Shown: piece by piece, positions 1 through 7,636 of the stretch
How the letters are laid out: every line of letters begins with the position of its first letter
Position numbering within the stretch: the stretch's first letter is position 1
Origin: Bacteroidaceae bacterium
Lineage (GTDB): Bacteria > Bacteroidota > Bacteroidia > Bacteroidales > Bacteroidaceae
NCBI GenBank assembly: GCA_900765575.1
Contig: CAAFRW010000235.1
Span: 1 to 16,539 of the forward strand
Direction: 5' to 3'
DNA: 16,539 nt
The notes under the pieces: model-generated
What the model was told of the DNA's origin: nothing
The model's input: only the letters and a program-made list of their open reading frames with translations
Databases searched by the model: none
Program-made: the position numbers and the translations under genes

Positions 1-712
1 AGAAACGTATCAAATGGTTTTCACAATAGTCTATTATGCTTTTTATTTCATCTGCTCTGGCCGATGGCAAACAACAATACACTCTCCCCATTGGGTGGAA
101 TTTCGATTTTTCCATATACTCCGGTATTTTATCGATAGTTCCCAAATAAGGTATAGGTATTTCAAAGTCTGTGCGTATCTCGTCGTCAAAATAGCCCAAC
201 ACCCGATATCCGGTTGTCGGGTCACCCATCATCTCATTGTACAAATCTATCATATTAGAATAACTTCCAACAAAGAGCACATCACGGGTATTCCGTCCAC
301 GACGCCTATGCCATTTAATAAAAGCACGTGAACAGAGTCTGGAAAACGTAACACAAACAAACAGGCAAGAATAAAAGCACAAAGCAAATTTCCAAGGAAA
401 TACATAAGGGCTCATATAATGCATGGCCAAAAAAGACAACGGAGCAAACCATAAAATTAATGAAAACACACGGCCTACAATTTCCTCCGGACGTATTTTC
501 CTCATATATAATATAGGTCCCTTCTTTGAAACACAGAACGCATAAACTACATTTAGAACAAAATAAACAATCTGATAATTTTCATATGCGCTTCTAGGAA
601 TGAAGGAAGGCGAAAGCATATAAAGCACTGACAATAAAACATTAAGCACTAAAAGGTCTAATGCTATAACGGTCCATTTTATTAATAAGTATGTCTGAGA
701 TTCTTGTCGCAT
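1..712 (-). CDS. Polyprenyl-phosphate sugar phosphotransferase (WcaJ/EpsE-type), N-terminal half, cut by the window edge
   Basis: Reading the minus strand from an ATG at 712 gives an open frame of about 237 codons that runs off the left end. It starts MRQESQTYLLIKWTVIALD and has four hydrophobic segments in roughly the first 125 residues. The RKIRPEEIVGRVF linker and the GRNTRDVLFVGSYSNMIDLY stretch follow, then a Rossmann-like segment with GYRVLGYFDDE and YCCLPSARADEIK. This is the layout of the N-terminal membrane plus CoA_binding_3 region of enzymes that transfer a sugar-1-phosphate to undecaprenyl phosphate and so start capsule or exopolysaccharide synthesis. The catalytic C-terminal bacterial sugar transferase domain would lie outside the window, so activity and sugar specificity cannot be judged. 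An upstream in-frame GTG near 783 is possible, but the ATG gives the usual family N-terminus. Family assignment is from recall of conserved motifs. Confidence 0.85.
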   Translation of the reverse strand, partial: MRQESQTYLLIKWTVIALDLLVLNVLLSVLYMLSPSFIPRSAYENYQIVYFVLNVVYAFCVSKKGPILYMRKIRPEEIVGRVFSLILWFAPLSFLAMHYMSPYVFPWKFALCFYSCLFVCVTFSRLCSRAFIKWHRRRGRNTRDVLFVGSYSNMIDLYNEMMGDPTTGYRVLGYFDDEIRTDFEIPIPYLGTIDKIPEYMEKSKFHPMGRVYCCLPSARADEIKSIIDYCENHLIRF

Positions 713-829
713 TTTATCTAGTCTCTTTTGTCTACTACATATAAATAATGCGACAAAGATAATAATAAATATAAAATTAAGCACTCCTAAATATTGTTTT
801 TATATTCAAATCATTCTCAATCAACACAC

Positions 830-868
830 AAAAAAAATAGAATGTTCACGATTCTACCAACATTCTAT
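830..868 (-). terminator. Rho-independent terminator of the agcS-type gene
   Basis: A perfect 10-bp stem (ATAGAATGTT/AACATTCTAT, arms 837-846 and 859-868) with a 12-nt loop is followed on the minus strand by a run of U (positions 836-830). The ascending arm lies inside the last codons of the symporter gene, and its stop codon (856-854) is in the loop. Confidence 0.85.
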
Positions 869-2248
869 GTCTTTTTCAATATCCGGAAAGCTTTCTTTTT
901 TAAATATCGGGTCTTTGACGCCTTGCTTTTTTTGTGTCCGATAATCAACCAATAAGCGAAATGCATATTTCCCCAAACAAAGAATAGTAAACAAATTACA
1001 AAGAGCCATCACTCCCATTGTAACATCGGCCAGGCTCCAAACAAAATCCAAACTGGCCACAGCGCCAAACAGCACCATTCCGCCTACCAGCAGTCGATAA
1101 ATTATGAGAACATCTTTTCTACGTGTAAGAAAACGGATATTGGCTTCTCCGTAATAATAATTTCCTAAAATACTACTAAAAGCAAAAAAGAGCAACGCTA
1201 CCGCTACGTATATCGTACCGATTGTTCCAATTTCATTACTTAAAGCACACTGAGTTAATTGCACTCCATTCACCGTTCCATCCAAAGGCGCTCCACTAAA
1301 AAGAATAATAAACGCCGTACAAGTACATATTAATAATGTGTCAGTAAACACTCCAAGAGTCTGAATCAGTCCCTGCTTCACCGGATGGGAAACACTCGCC
1401 GTTGCCGCCGCATTGGGCGCACTGCCCATACCCGCTTCATTACTGAACAAGCCTCTTTTAATTCCCTGCATCAAAGCAGCTCCTACGCCACCTCCAGCGA
1501 ATTGTTCCCAACCAAACGCATTGGAAACAATAGTCTCCAGAACCAATGGTAAATGATGAAGATTACACAAAATAACAAATAATGCTAAACCAATATATCC
1601 TAATGCCATGACAGGCACAATAACGCTACTAACTTTCGCAATACGCTGTATACTCCCAAATATGATGATAAGCGTCAAGATAGTCAAAACCCAGCCTACC
1701 ACCACATGATTCCACTGAAATGCACTTTCCAATGCCGCACACAGTGTATTACTCTGCACCGAATTAAAAGCAAAACCAAAAGTAACCGTTATCAATACAG
1801 CAAAAAGCAAACCCATCCATCTCTTTTTCAACCCTTTTTCCATGTAGTAAGCCGGTCCGCCCACAAACGAATTCTTACCTTTCACCTTATATAATTGAGC
1901 TAATGTAGATTCTACAAACGCACTGGAAGAACCCAATAAAGCAATAATCCACATCCAGAAAACAGCTCCCGGACCACCAATAGCAATGGCTGTTGCCACG
2001 CCAGCCAAATTGCCCGTCCCTACGCGACTGGCTAAAGACACTGTAAAAGCCTGAAAAGAAGAAATATGATGTTTCTCTTCCTTTCCGGTGGATTCGCCTA
2101 ATAAACGGAACATTTCACCAATCATTCTGAATTGAACGAAACGGGTACGAATTGTAAACCACGCCGCACAACCAAGCAACAAGGCAATAAGAATGTAAGT
2201 CCACAGTACCTCATTTATTCCATTTATCAATGATTCGAAAAATTCCAT
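854..2248 (-). CDS. Sodium:alanine/glycine symporter family protein (AgcS)
   Basis: This 464-residue polytopic membrane protein belongs to the alanine or glycine:cation symporter family, which takes up small neutral amino acids with sodium across the inner membrane. Family motifs are present in order: GTGNLAGVATAI (77-88), GGPGAVFWMW (91-100), GGPAYYMEKGL (130-140) and KRGLFSNEAGMGSAPNAAA (264-282). About ten hydrophobic segments can be followed, and the length is normal for the family. The ATG gives MEFFESLINGINEVLW, the usual short periplasmic or helical start. The gene is divergent from the unknown gene at 2377, is monocistronic by appearance, and ends in its own terminator. Which amino acid it carries cannot be read from the sequence. 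Confidence 0.93.
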   Translation of the reverse strand: MEFFESLINGINEVLWTYILIALLLGCAAWFTIRTRFVQFRMIGEMFRLLGESTGKEEKHHISSFQAFTVSLASRVGTGNLAGVATAIAIGGPGAVFWMWIIALLGSSSAFVESTLAQLYKVKGKNSFVGGPAYYMEKGLKKRWMGLLFAVLITVTFGFAFNSVQSNTLCAALESAFQWNHVVVGWVLTILTLIIIFGSIQRIAKVSSVIVPVMALGYIGLALFVILCNLHHLPLVLETIVSNAFGWEQFAGGGVGAALMQGIKRGLFSNEAGMGSAPNAAATASVSHPVKQGLIQTLGVFTDTLLICTCTAFIILFSGAPLDGTVNGVQLTQCALSNEIGTIGTIYVAVALLFFAFSSILGNYYYGEANIRFLTRRKDVLIIYRLLVGGMVLFGAVASLDFVWSLADVTMGVMALCNLFTILCLGKYAFRLLVDYRTQKKQGVKDPIFKKESFPDIEKDIECW

Positions 2249-2286
2249 AAGCTTTATTTTTGCATATTAAAGTATAAAAGAAAAAC

Positions 2287-2302
2287 AAAATAAGCTTATT
2301 TT
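2287..2302. promoter_or_regulatory. 16-bp perfect palindrome in the divergent intergenic region
   Basis: AAAATAAGCTTATTTT is a perfect dyad 38 bp from the symporter start and just upstream of the -33 element proposed for the plus-strand gene. Its position would suit an operator acting on either or both divergent genes. AT-rich palindromes also arise by chance, and no regulator gene is nearby. Confidence 0.35.
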
Positions 2303-2304
2303 AG

Positions 2305-2335
2305 TTGTCTGGCAATGATGAAAAGCGTATTTTTG
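2305..2335 (+). promoter_or_regulatory. Bacteroidales-type promoter for the gene at 2377
   Basis: The -7 element TATTTTTG (2328-2335) matches TAnnTTTG exactly. A TTG (2305-2307) lies 20 bp upstream, the usual -33 spacing. The predicted start of transcription is near 2342, about 35 nt before the ATG. Confidence 0.65.
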
Positions 2336-2376
2336 CATAATTATCAACTGTTTTTTATTTAAAACATATCTATAAA

Positions 2377-3006
2377 ATGGGATTATTCAACATATTCAAG
2401 AAAAAGAGAGCCGAAGAGGAAGAAGTAGGAAGAGTGGCCGGAATGGAAGATTTCATGACGCTGATACGTGTATATTATCAATCGGTTATGGCTACTAATT
2501 TAGGTATTACCAATTTAGGATTTTTGCCAGATATGGCGGTATTCAAACGTTCTTTAAAAATACCTACCCAAAACAATAAACTCGGACTGGCTGAAAAGAG
2601 CAAATGCAAAAAGATGCTGATGCAAATATACGGATTAAGTGATGACTTCTTCAAAGAAATAGACCTCTCTATAAAAAAGAATTGCCGGAATGTAAATGAC
2701 ATTAAGAATTATCTCTTCATGTTCCAAGGTTTTAGCCAAGAGTTAATGATGCTTATCGGAAACCTCATGAAATGGAAATTCCGTATGCCAAGCATGTTTA
2801 AAAAGGTTCTTTATAATTTAACAGAAAAAACAATCAACGACATCCTCACGCGAAATGACTGGAAAGACGATGCGGTACACAAAACATGCGCTAATATCCG
2901 TAAATACCAGCACACATTGGGATACACTCCCAAATGGATGACAGAATACGTATATAATATCGTTTTGTTAGCAAAAAAAGAACCGAAACCAAAGAATGAA
3001 GATTAA
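2377..3006 (+). CDS. Conserved cytoplasmic protein of unknown function, upstream of the zap-rny genes
   Basis: This 209-residue protein has no signal peptide or membrane segment. It starts with the basic stretch MGLFNIFKKKRAEEEE and ends in a Lys/Pro/Glu-rich tail (KKEPKPKNED). The middle (about 25-190) reads as mostly helical and basic, with several aromatic and Met-rich segments. I do not recognise a catalytic motif or a named domain. It has a good promoter and lies 86 bp upstream of the coiled-coil and zapA genes. A conserved link to cell division or RNA decay is possible but is inferred only from position. Start choice: first ATG after the promoter, with no competing in-frame start upstream. 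Confidence 0.8.
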   Translation: MGLFNIFKKKRAEEEEVGRVAGMEDFMTLIRVYYQSVMATNLGITNLGFLPDMAVFKRSLKIPTQNNKLGLAEKSKCKKMLMQIYGLSDDFFKEIDLSIKKNCRNVNDIKNYLFMFQGFSQELMMLIGNLMKWKFRMPSMFKKVLYNLTEKTINDILTRNDWKDDAVHKTCANIRKYQHTLGYTPKWMTEYVYNIVLLAKKEPKPKNED

Positions 3007-3065
3007 TTCTTTCTTTTTTTCTTAACTTTTTTTGCAAAAAGCTTTCATAATCCACAGAGAACGCT

Positions 3066-3073
3066 TATTTTTG
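3066..3073 (+). promoter_or_regulatory. Probable -7 element upstream of the zapB-like/zapA genes
   Basis: TATTTTTG matches TAnnTTTG and lies 19 bp before the ATG at 3093. No convincing -33 TTTG occurs at the right distance, so this is the weaker of the promoter calls. Confidence 0.45.
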
Positions 3074-3092
3074 TATACAATTTTAGTTTAGC

Positions 3093-3386
3093 ATGACGGA
3101 AGAAGATAAAAAATTGCTAAGTACTTTTGAAGCTAGGCTTCGTCATTTGCTTTATGAATATCAGCAATTAAAGCAAAAAAACGAAGAGTTAAAAGAAGTA
3201 ATTCGTAAGAAAGACGAAACAATAGAGGAAATACAAAGCAATTATAAGAGTCTGGACACTAAATATGCTAATCTTAAATTAGCGAAGATAATCAGTATCA
3301 ACGATAGCGAAGCAAAAGATACAAAACAACGATTATCAAAGCTAGTGCGCGAGGTCGATAAATGTATCGCTTTATTAAATGGTTAA
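3093..3386 (+). CDS. Small coiled-coil protein, ZapB-like
   Basis: The 97-residue product is very rich in Glu and Lys and has heptad-like spacing of Leu/Ile through residues about 10-65 (YEYQQLKQKNEELKEVIRKK and onwards). A short linker (INDSEAKD) is followed by a second helix, KQRLSKLVREVDKCIALL. It has no signal peptide. It sits 21 bp upstream of zapA and is probably co-transcribed. A coiled-coil partner of ZapA at the division septum, analogous to E. coli ZapB, is the natural guess. Coiled coils align poorly, so the functional name rests mainly on size, composition and position. Confidence 0.75.
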   Translation: MTEEDKKLLSTFEARLRHLLYEYQQLKQKNEELKEVIRKKDETIEEIQSNYKSLDTKYANLKLAKIISINDSEAKDTKQRLSKLVREVDKCIALLNG

Positions 3387-3407
3387 AACAAATAAAATAA
3401 CTGTATT

Positions 3408-3704
3408 ATGAGCGATATAAGGAAAATAAATCTGGTGATTGCGGATATGACATTTCCCATGACAATCCATTCGGAAAGGGAAGAGGAAATGTTTCGTAAA
3501 GCAGCCAAGCAGATCAATGATAAACTGAACAAGTATCGGATTCACTTTCCTAAGGAGGGAATAGAAAAGCTTATGGCAATGGTGGCCTTTGACTTTTCTT
3601 ACAAATCCTTGAGTTTGGAAGATAAAAACGATACGCAGCCTTTTAAGGACAAACTGAAAGAACTCACTTCTGAATTAGAAGAGTTTTTCAGAAATGAAGA
3701 ATAA
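3408..3704 (+). CDS. zapA: Cell division protein ZapA
   Basis: The 98-residue protein has the ZapA layout: a short beta-rich N-terminal head (MSDIRKINLVIADMTFPMTI), the family-like EEEMFRKAAKQINDKLNKYR segment (about 25-44), then a long C-terminal helix likely to form the antiparallel coiled-coil tetramer. ZapA binds FtsZ and bundles protofilaments at the Z-ring. It follows the coiled-coil gene by 21 bp and precedes a terminator-like hairpin and rny. Length and domain order are normal for the family. Confidence 0.87.
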   Translation: MSDIRKINLVIADMTFPMTIHSEREEEMFRKAAKQINDKLNKYRIHFPKEGIEKLMAMVAFDFSYKSLSLEDKNDTQPFKDKLKELTSELEEFFRNEE

Positions 3705-3730
3705 AAGTTTAACATTTTAGAAACGTATCA

Positions 3731-3787
3731 CGCACTGCATTTTATCCTAAAGAGAAGGGTTCTTTGGATAGAGGTAGTGCGTTTTTT
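3731..3787 (+). terminator. Structured terminator or attenuator between zapA and rny
   Basis: The base stem CGCACTGC/GGTAGTGCG (3731-3738 with 3774-3781, one G-U pair, one unpaired base omitted) and an upper stem TATCC-AAAGA/TCTTTGGATA (3743-3753 with 3761-3770, one bulged T) share a 7-nt loop. A run of six T follows (3782-3787). It lies 24 bp upstream of the rny ATG, and no TAnnTTTG promoter is visible between hairpin and gene. It may therefore act as a partial terminator that sets rny expression. Confidence 0.7.
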
Positions 3788-3810
3788 ATTTAATATATAA
3801 TTCATAGACA

Positions 3811-5343
3811 ATGACGACAATCATAACAGCAGTTGTTTGTGCTATTATTGGAGTTATAATTGGTTATACGATTTTCAGATATGTGATGAAAAGCAAGTAT
3901 AACCGAATTCTAAAAGATGCACAGGCAGAAGCAGAAGTTATCAAAAAGAACAAGCTTCTGGAGGTTAAAGAAAAGTTTCTTAACAAAAAAGCCGATTTAG
4001 AAAAGGAAGTATCGGTACGTAACCAACGCATTCAACAAGCTGAAAACAAGTTGAAACAACGCGAGTTAATGCTTAACCAAAAACAAGAGGAGTTACAACG
4101 TAAACGCAACGAAGCCGACGCTATCAAAGAGAATCTGGAAGCACAACTAGTTGTAGTAGACAAGAAAAAAGACGAATTGGAAAAACTGCAGATGCAGGAA
4201 CGCGAGAAACTGGAAACAATCAGTGGATTATCGGCCGAGGAAGCAAAAGAACGCTTGGTGGAATCTTTAAAAGAAGAAGCTAAAACACAGGCAGCATCTT
4301 ATATCAACGATATTATGGATGACGCCAAAATGACCGCCAATAAAGAAGCAAAGAAAATAGTTATCCAAAGCATTCAACGGGTAGCAACCGAAACAGCTAT
4401 AGAGAATTCTGTTACTGTATTCCATATTGATTCCGACGAAGTAAAAGGACGCATTATCGGCCGTGAGGGACGAAATATTCGCGCTCTGGAGGCTGCTACG
4501 GGTGTAGAAATCGTTGTAGACGATACCCCCGAAGCCATTGTTCTTTCGGCTTTCGACCCGGTTCGTCGTGAAATTGCCCGCTTAGCTCTCCACCAGTTAG
4601 TAACAGACGGACGTATCCATCCGGCACGCATCGAAGAAGTCGTAGCCAAAGTACGCAAACAAGTGGAAGAGGAAATTATCGAAACCGGAAAACGTACCAC
4701 CATCGATATGGGTATTCACGGTTTACATCCGGAACTGATACGTATGATTGGTAAGATGAAATATCGTTCCAGCTACGGACAAAACTTGTTACAGCACGCA
4801 CGTGAAACAGCGAACCTATGTGCGGTAATGGCTTCTGAACTCGGTTTAAATCCGAAAAAAGCCAAACGTGCAGGTTTATTGCATGATATAGGTAAAGTTC
4901 CTGATGAAGAACCGGAATTGCCACACGCTATATTAGGACAGAAGATTGCAGAAAAATATAAGGAAAAAGCGGATATCTGTAATGCTATCGGAGCGCACCA
5001 CGATGAAATAGAAATGGAAACACTCATTGCTCCGATTGTACAGGTTTGTGATGCCATTTCAGGAGCACGTCCGGGTGCACGCCGTGAAATTGTGGAAGCA
5101 TACATCAAGCGTTTGAACGATTTAGAGCAGTTGGCTCTCTCCTATCCAGGTGTAACCAAAACGTATGCTATTCAGGCAGGCCGCGAACTGCGCGTAATTG
5201 TGGGTGCTGACAAGATTGATGATAAAGAAACTGAAAACTTATCAGAAGAGATAGCAAAGAAAATTCAAGATGAAATGACTTATCCGGGACAAGTTAAAAT
5301 TACAGTCATCCGTGAAACACGTGCTGTAAGCTTTGCTAAATAA
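3811..5343 (+). CDS. rny: Ribonuclease Y
   Basis: This 510-residue membrane-anchored endoribonuclease starts bulk mRNA decay in many bacteria. Domains in order: one N-terminal membrane helix (about 3-25, ITAVVCAIIGVIIGYTIF), a long charged coiled coil (about 30-150), a KH RNA-binding domain with GRIIGREGR at 213-221, and an HD phosphohydrolase domain. The likely metal ligands are H329, H358-D359, H396-H397 and D414 (HARET, LLHDIGK, AHHDE, VCDAISGARPG). Length and architecture are standard for RNase Y. It may be read from the zap promoter through the hairpin at 3731-3787. A strong terminator follows. Confidence 0.96.
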   Translation: MTTIITAVVCAIIGVIIGYTIFRYVMKSKYNRILKDAQAEAEVIKKNKLLEVKEKFLNKKADLEKEVSVRNQRIQQAENKLKQRELMLNQKQEELQRKRNEADAIKENLEAQLVVVDKKKDELEKLQMQEREKLETISGLSAEEAKERLVESLKEEAKTQAASYINDIMDDAKMTANKEAKKIVIQSIQRVATETAIENSVTVFHIDSDEVKGRIIGREGRNIRALEAATGVEIVVDDTPEAIVLSAFDPVRREIARLALHQLVTDGRIHPARIEEVVAKVRKQVEEEIIETGKRTTIDMGIHGLHPELIRMIGKMKYRSSYGQNLLQHARETANLCAVMASELGLNPKKAKRAGLLHDIGKVPDEEPELPHAILGQKIAEKYKEKADICNAIGAHHDEIEMETLIAPIVQVCDAISGARPGARREIVEAYIKRLNDLEQLALSYPGVTKTYAIQAGRELRVIVGADKIDDKETENLSEEIAKKIQDEMTYPGQVKITVIRETRAVSFAK

Positions 5344-5366
5344 GAAACAGATAATTCTATATATCT

Positions 5367-5416
5367 AAAGAAGAAGAGACTGCCTAACTTTTGTATCAGG
5401 CAGTCTCTTCTTCTTT
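5367..5416 (+). terminator. Strong terminator after rny
   Basis: A perfect 19-bp inverted repeat (arms 5367-5385 and 5398-5416; AAAGAAGAAGAGACTGCCT and its complement) has a 12-nt loop. The 3' arm is itself U-rich and ends in CTTCTTTTATA. The A-rich 5' arm means it could also work in reverse. Confidence 0.9.
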
Positions 5417-5510
5417 TATACTCGCCATCCACACCTCTTTTCTCATTTCATCGTTTCATTAGGCGCATCTTTAGGGAATTCCTATAAACTTTTTAAAAGC
5501 TTCTATGTTA

Positions 5511-5540
5511 TCTTTTCCTATAACTGATAAAAGGAAAAGA
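5511..5540 (+). promoter_or_regulatory. Hairpin covering the ribosome-binding site of the PepSY-like gene
   Basis: TCTTTTCCT (5511-5519) pairs perfectly with AGGAAAAGA (5532-5540) over 9 bp with a 12-nt loop. The 3' arm is the purine-rich ribosome-binding site and ends 2 nt before the ATG at 5543. In the folded form the site would be masked. Confidence 0.5.
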
Positions 5541-5542
5541 AT

Positions 5543-5992
5543 ATGAAAAAGTTTGTAATCTCAATGATGTTTATTGGCATGCTGACGATATGCCAGACCA
5601 CAGTTCAAGCTCAGGATGTAGTAACCCGGAACACTACCGAACTGCCCGAAGCTGCAAAAGAAATGCTTTCCAAGTATTTTCCCTATGCTAAAGTCTCTTA
5701 CATTAAAGTAGATAAAGATTTATTCCTGTCCACTTCATACGACGTAAAGTTGTCTAACGGAACAGAAATAGATTTCAACGGTATAGGAGAATGGCTGGAA
5801 GTAGATTGCCAAAAAGAAGCTGTTCCGGCAGCCTTAATTCCCGAACCTATACGGAAATATATGGAGGAAAACTTTAAAGGCCATCGTATTACCGAAATAG
5901 AAAGAAGTAGAAAAGGATATCAAATAACATTAGCAAACGAGTTAGAAGTTCTATTCGACCCGTTCGGCACCTTTATAAAACTTGATTTATAA
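5543..5992 (+). CDS. Exported PepSY-like domain protein
   Basis: The 149-residue product begins with a clear signal peptide (MKKFVISMMFIGMLTICQTTVQA, probable cleavage after VQA). The mature part has two copies of a beta-rich module of about 55 residues: LPEAAKEMLSKYFPYAKV...GIGEWLEVDC and IPEPIRKYMEENFKGHRI...PFGTFIKLDL. Each copy has a helix, then a sensor-like FNGIGEWLEV or FDPFGTFIKL strand. This matches the periplasmic PepSY-like family common in Bacteroides (formerly DUF2874), whose role is not well defined and whose PepSY relatives bind or inhibit proteases. It stands alone, with rny's terminator upstream and the IS110 element downstream. Expression may be controlled by the RBS hairpin. 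Confidence 0.8.
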   Translation: MKKFVISMMFIGMLTICQTTVQAQDVVTRNTTELPEAAKEMLSKYFPYAKVSYIKVDKDLFLSTSYDVKLSNGTEIDFNGIGEWLEVDCQKEAVPAALIPEPIRKYMEENFKGHRITEIERSRKGYQITLANELEVLFDPFGTFIKLDL

Positions 5993-6000
5993 AGGGTAGG

Positions 6001-6030
6001 AATAGATTTAAGAGTTATGAATCTATTTTA
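6001..6030 (+). terminator. Possible weak terminator after the PepSY-like gene
   Basis: An 8-bp stem AATAGATT/AATCTATT (6001-6008 with 6020-6027) with an 11-nt loop ends in TTTTA. The stem is entirely weak apart from two G-C pairs. Confidence 0.4.
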
Positions 6031-6144
6031 TAGAACCTCCAAAAGATAAAAAATAGAATTCAGAGGTTTATAGATAGATGAAACAAACTCCAAATAAGAA
6101 AGAGGACACAGGTATTTTTTACTCAGCACCTGCAAGTTAAGACA

Positions 6145-6203
6145 TAAAAAATCCCCTTATTTCTCCTTTTATATTTAAATAATAGGATTGAAGTAAGGGG
6201 ATT
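6145..6203 (-). terminator. Terminator downstream of the IS110 transposase
   Basis: Arms 6150-6159 and 6194-6203 (AATCCCCTTA and its complement) form a 10-bp stem. Read on the minus strand it is followed by TTTTTTATG. It lies 75 bp past the transposase stop and may belong to the element or to the host flank. In the plus direction the T tract is poor. Confidence 0.6.
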
Positions 6204-6277
6204 GAGTTTTAATCTGCAAGATATTTGATTTTCAAAGTCTATTGCTTCTATATAACAAAGTTTCAACCGATATGTTT

Positions 6278-7636
6278 CTATACACAATTTGCAAGTTCTG
6301 CATTCATGCGCTGTAACTTTCTCTGGAGGTATGCTACCTTATTTTGCAATTCAAACTTTCGATGTCCGCTATATATTGTTTCATCATATTCGACTTTGCG
6401 TTGTATCATAAGATAGAATATGGATGCGAGTTTTTTCCCAGTCGCCACCATTGCTTGCAAATGTCCCCCTTTTGCACGCATATGCCTAAAATAGTCCCCC
6501 AAAGGATTCTTAGCCGCTTTGAGCGTATTTGCAGCTTGTCGGAAAATGATACCCACAGGATTCTTTTTCTTAGGCACCTTGCTTGATAAGAGCGCCCCGC
6601 CTGATATTTTATTGTTTGGAACTAGGTTTGCCCAACTCACGAAGTGTTTTACATCAGCAAACTTTGTTGTAAAGTCCGCGCCTAATTCTCCCAAAAGCCT
6701 TAACAGAGCCCCTCTGCTCATTCCAGGTATTCGCATGGCATTGACACCCCAAAGTTCAAAAGCGGTCATTTCTACATCGAAGCCTATTTGGTTTTTCTTT
6801 GCGTTGTACTTTTCGCTACGCAATAATTCCGCTTTGGGAGCATCAACGATCGCAGTGTATCGTGTCGCAATCTCGTTAATCTTGGCATCACATTCCGCGA
6901 TGAGTTGTTGATAGAACTGATAAAGGGAATCGCTCTGTTCCATCTCAAAAAGATGTTCCTCATCCCATGTCGCTTGAAGAGATTTCTCGATTTCTTCTTT
7001 ACTCGTTTTACAGCGCGAATCTGCTAAGGCAGAAAGCACCTTCGGGTCTCTTTCGCCATTTAAAATAGCCTTAATGATTGCCTGTCCCGACTTGCCAAGA
7101 ATATCAGAGAAGACATTGTCCAGCTTAAGGTTCATCTGTTCCATCGCTTTCTGAAGATGCAATACCTCACGACTGGAAGATTTGATAAGATTGTCTCTGT
7201 GACGTACAAGATTACGCATAGTACGTGCAATGTTTTCCGGTTGAAAACATGATTTTAGCAAGCCATAGCTATGTAACATCATCAGCCATTCCGCATCAGA
7301 GGCGTCAGTCTTACGACCGGAATAGTTTTTCACATCACTGGCATTAACAAGAATGACATCAATTCCGGACTCCTTCAAAACACGGAAGATTGGCAACCAA
7401 TAAATGCCTGTTGATTCCATTGCAACGGTATCTATATGACAGGCTCTGAGCCATTCAGATATGCAATGTAAATCCTCCGTGTAAACATCAAATGTGCGGT
7501 TGTTGTCTCCATCCCTGTCTGCGGGAACACAGACTTGCATCTCTTTTGGTGAAATATCAATGCCTGCGGCATTTGGATTCACGACTTCCAGTCTTAAACC
7601 TTTGGCGGTTTGCTTCTTTTTTGCCAATTTTGCCAT
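6278..7636 (-). CDS. IS110-family transposase (DEDD recombinase)
   Basis: The 452-residue recombinase has an N-terminal RuvC-like DEDD domain with D27 (GIDIS), E74 (AMESTGIYW), D111 and D114 (GRKTDASDAEW). A long helical middle follows (about 130-290), longer than in many relatives. The C-terminal Tnp domain shows MRIPGMSRGALLRLLGELG (301-319) and WANLVPNNKISGGALLSS. S345 in the SGG motif is the likely nucleophilic serine known for this family. All catalytic residues are present and the frame is intact, so the element may be active. In IS110-type systems this enzyme works with a bridge RNA coded next to it, which specifies donor and target. Here the 171-nt leader upstream of the ATG is the best candidate. 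Confidence 0.95.
   Translation of the reverse strand: MAKLAKKKQTAKGLRLEVVNPNAAGIDISPKEMQVCVPADRDGDNNRTFDVYTEDLHCISEWLRACHIDTVAMESTGIYWLPIFRVLKESGIDVILVNASDVKNYSGRKTDASDAEWLMMLHSYGLLKSCFQPENIARTMRNLVRHRDNLIKSSSREVLHLQKAMEQMNLKLDNVFSDILGKSGQAIIKAILNGERDPKVLSALADSRCKTSKEEIEKSLQATWDEEHLFEMEQSDSLYQFYQQLIAECDAKINEIATRYTAIVDAPKAELLRSEKYNAKKNQIGFDVEMTAFELWGVNAMRIPGMSRGALLRLLGELGADFTTKFADVKHFVSWANLVPNNKISGGALLSSKVPKKKNPVGIIFRQAANTLKAAKNPLGDYFRHMRAKGGHLQAMVATGKKLASIFYLMIQRKVEYDETIYSGHRKFELQNKVAYLQRKLQRMNAELANCV

Noticed and set aside
43..225. Minus-strand 60-codon ORF at the left edge
   Set aside because: It is a shadow. Another minus-strand frame here is open from 712 to the window edge and encodes the sugar phosphotransferase with clear family motifs.
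3713..3810. 6S RNA between zapA and rny, by analogy with E. coli
   Set aside because: The structured part is only about 57 nt, ends in a T tract and lacks room for the large open-bubble hairpin of 6S RNA (about 180 nt).
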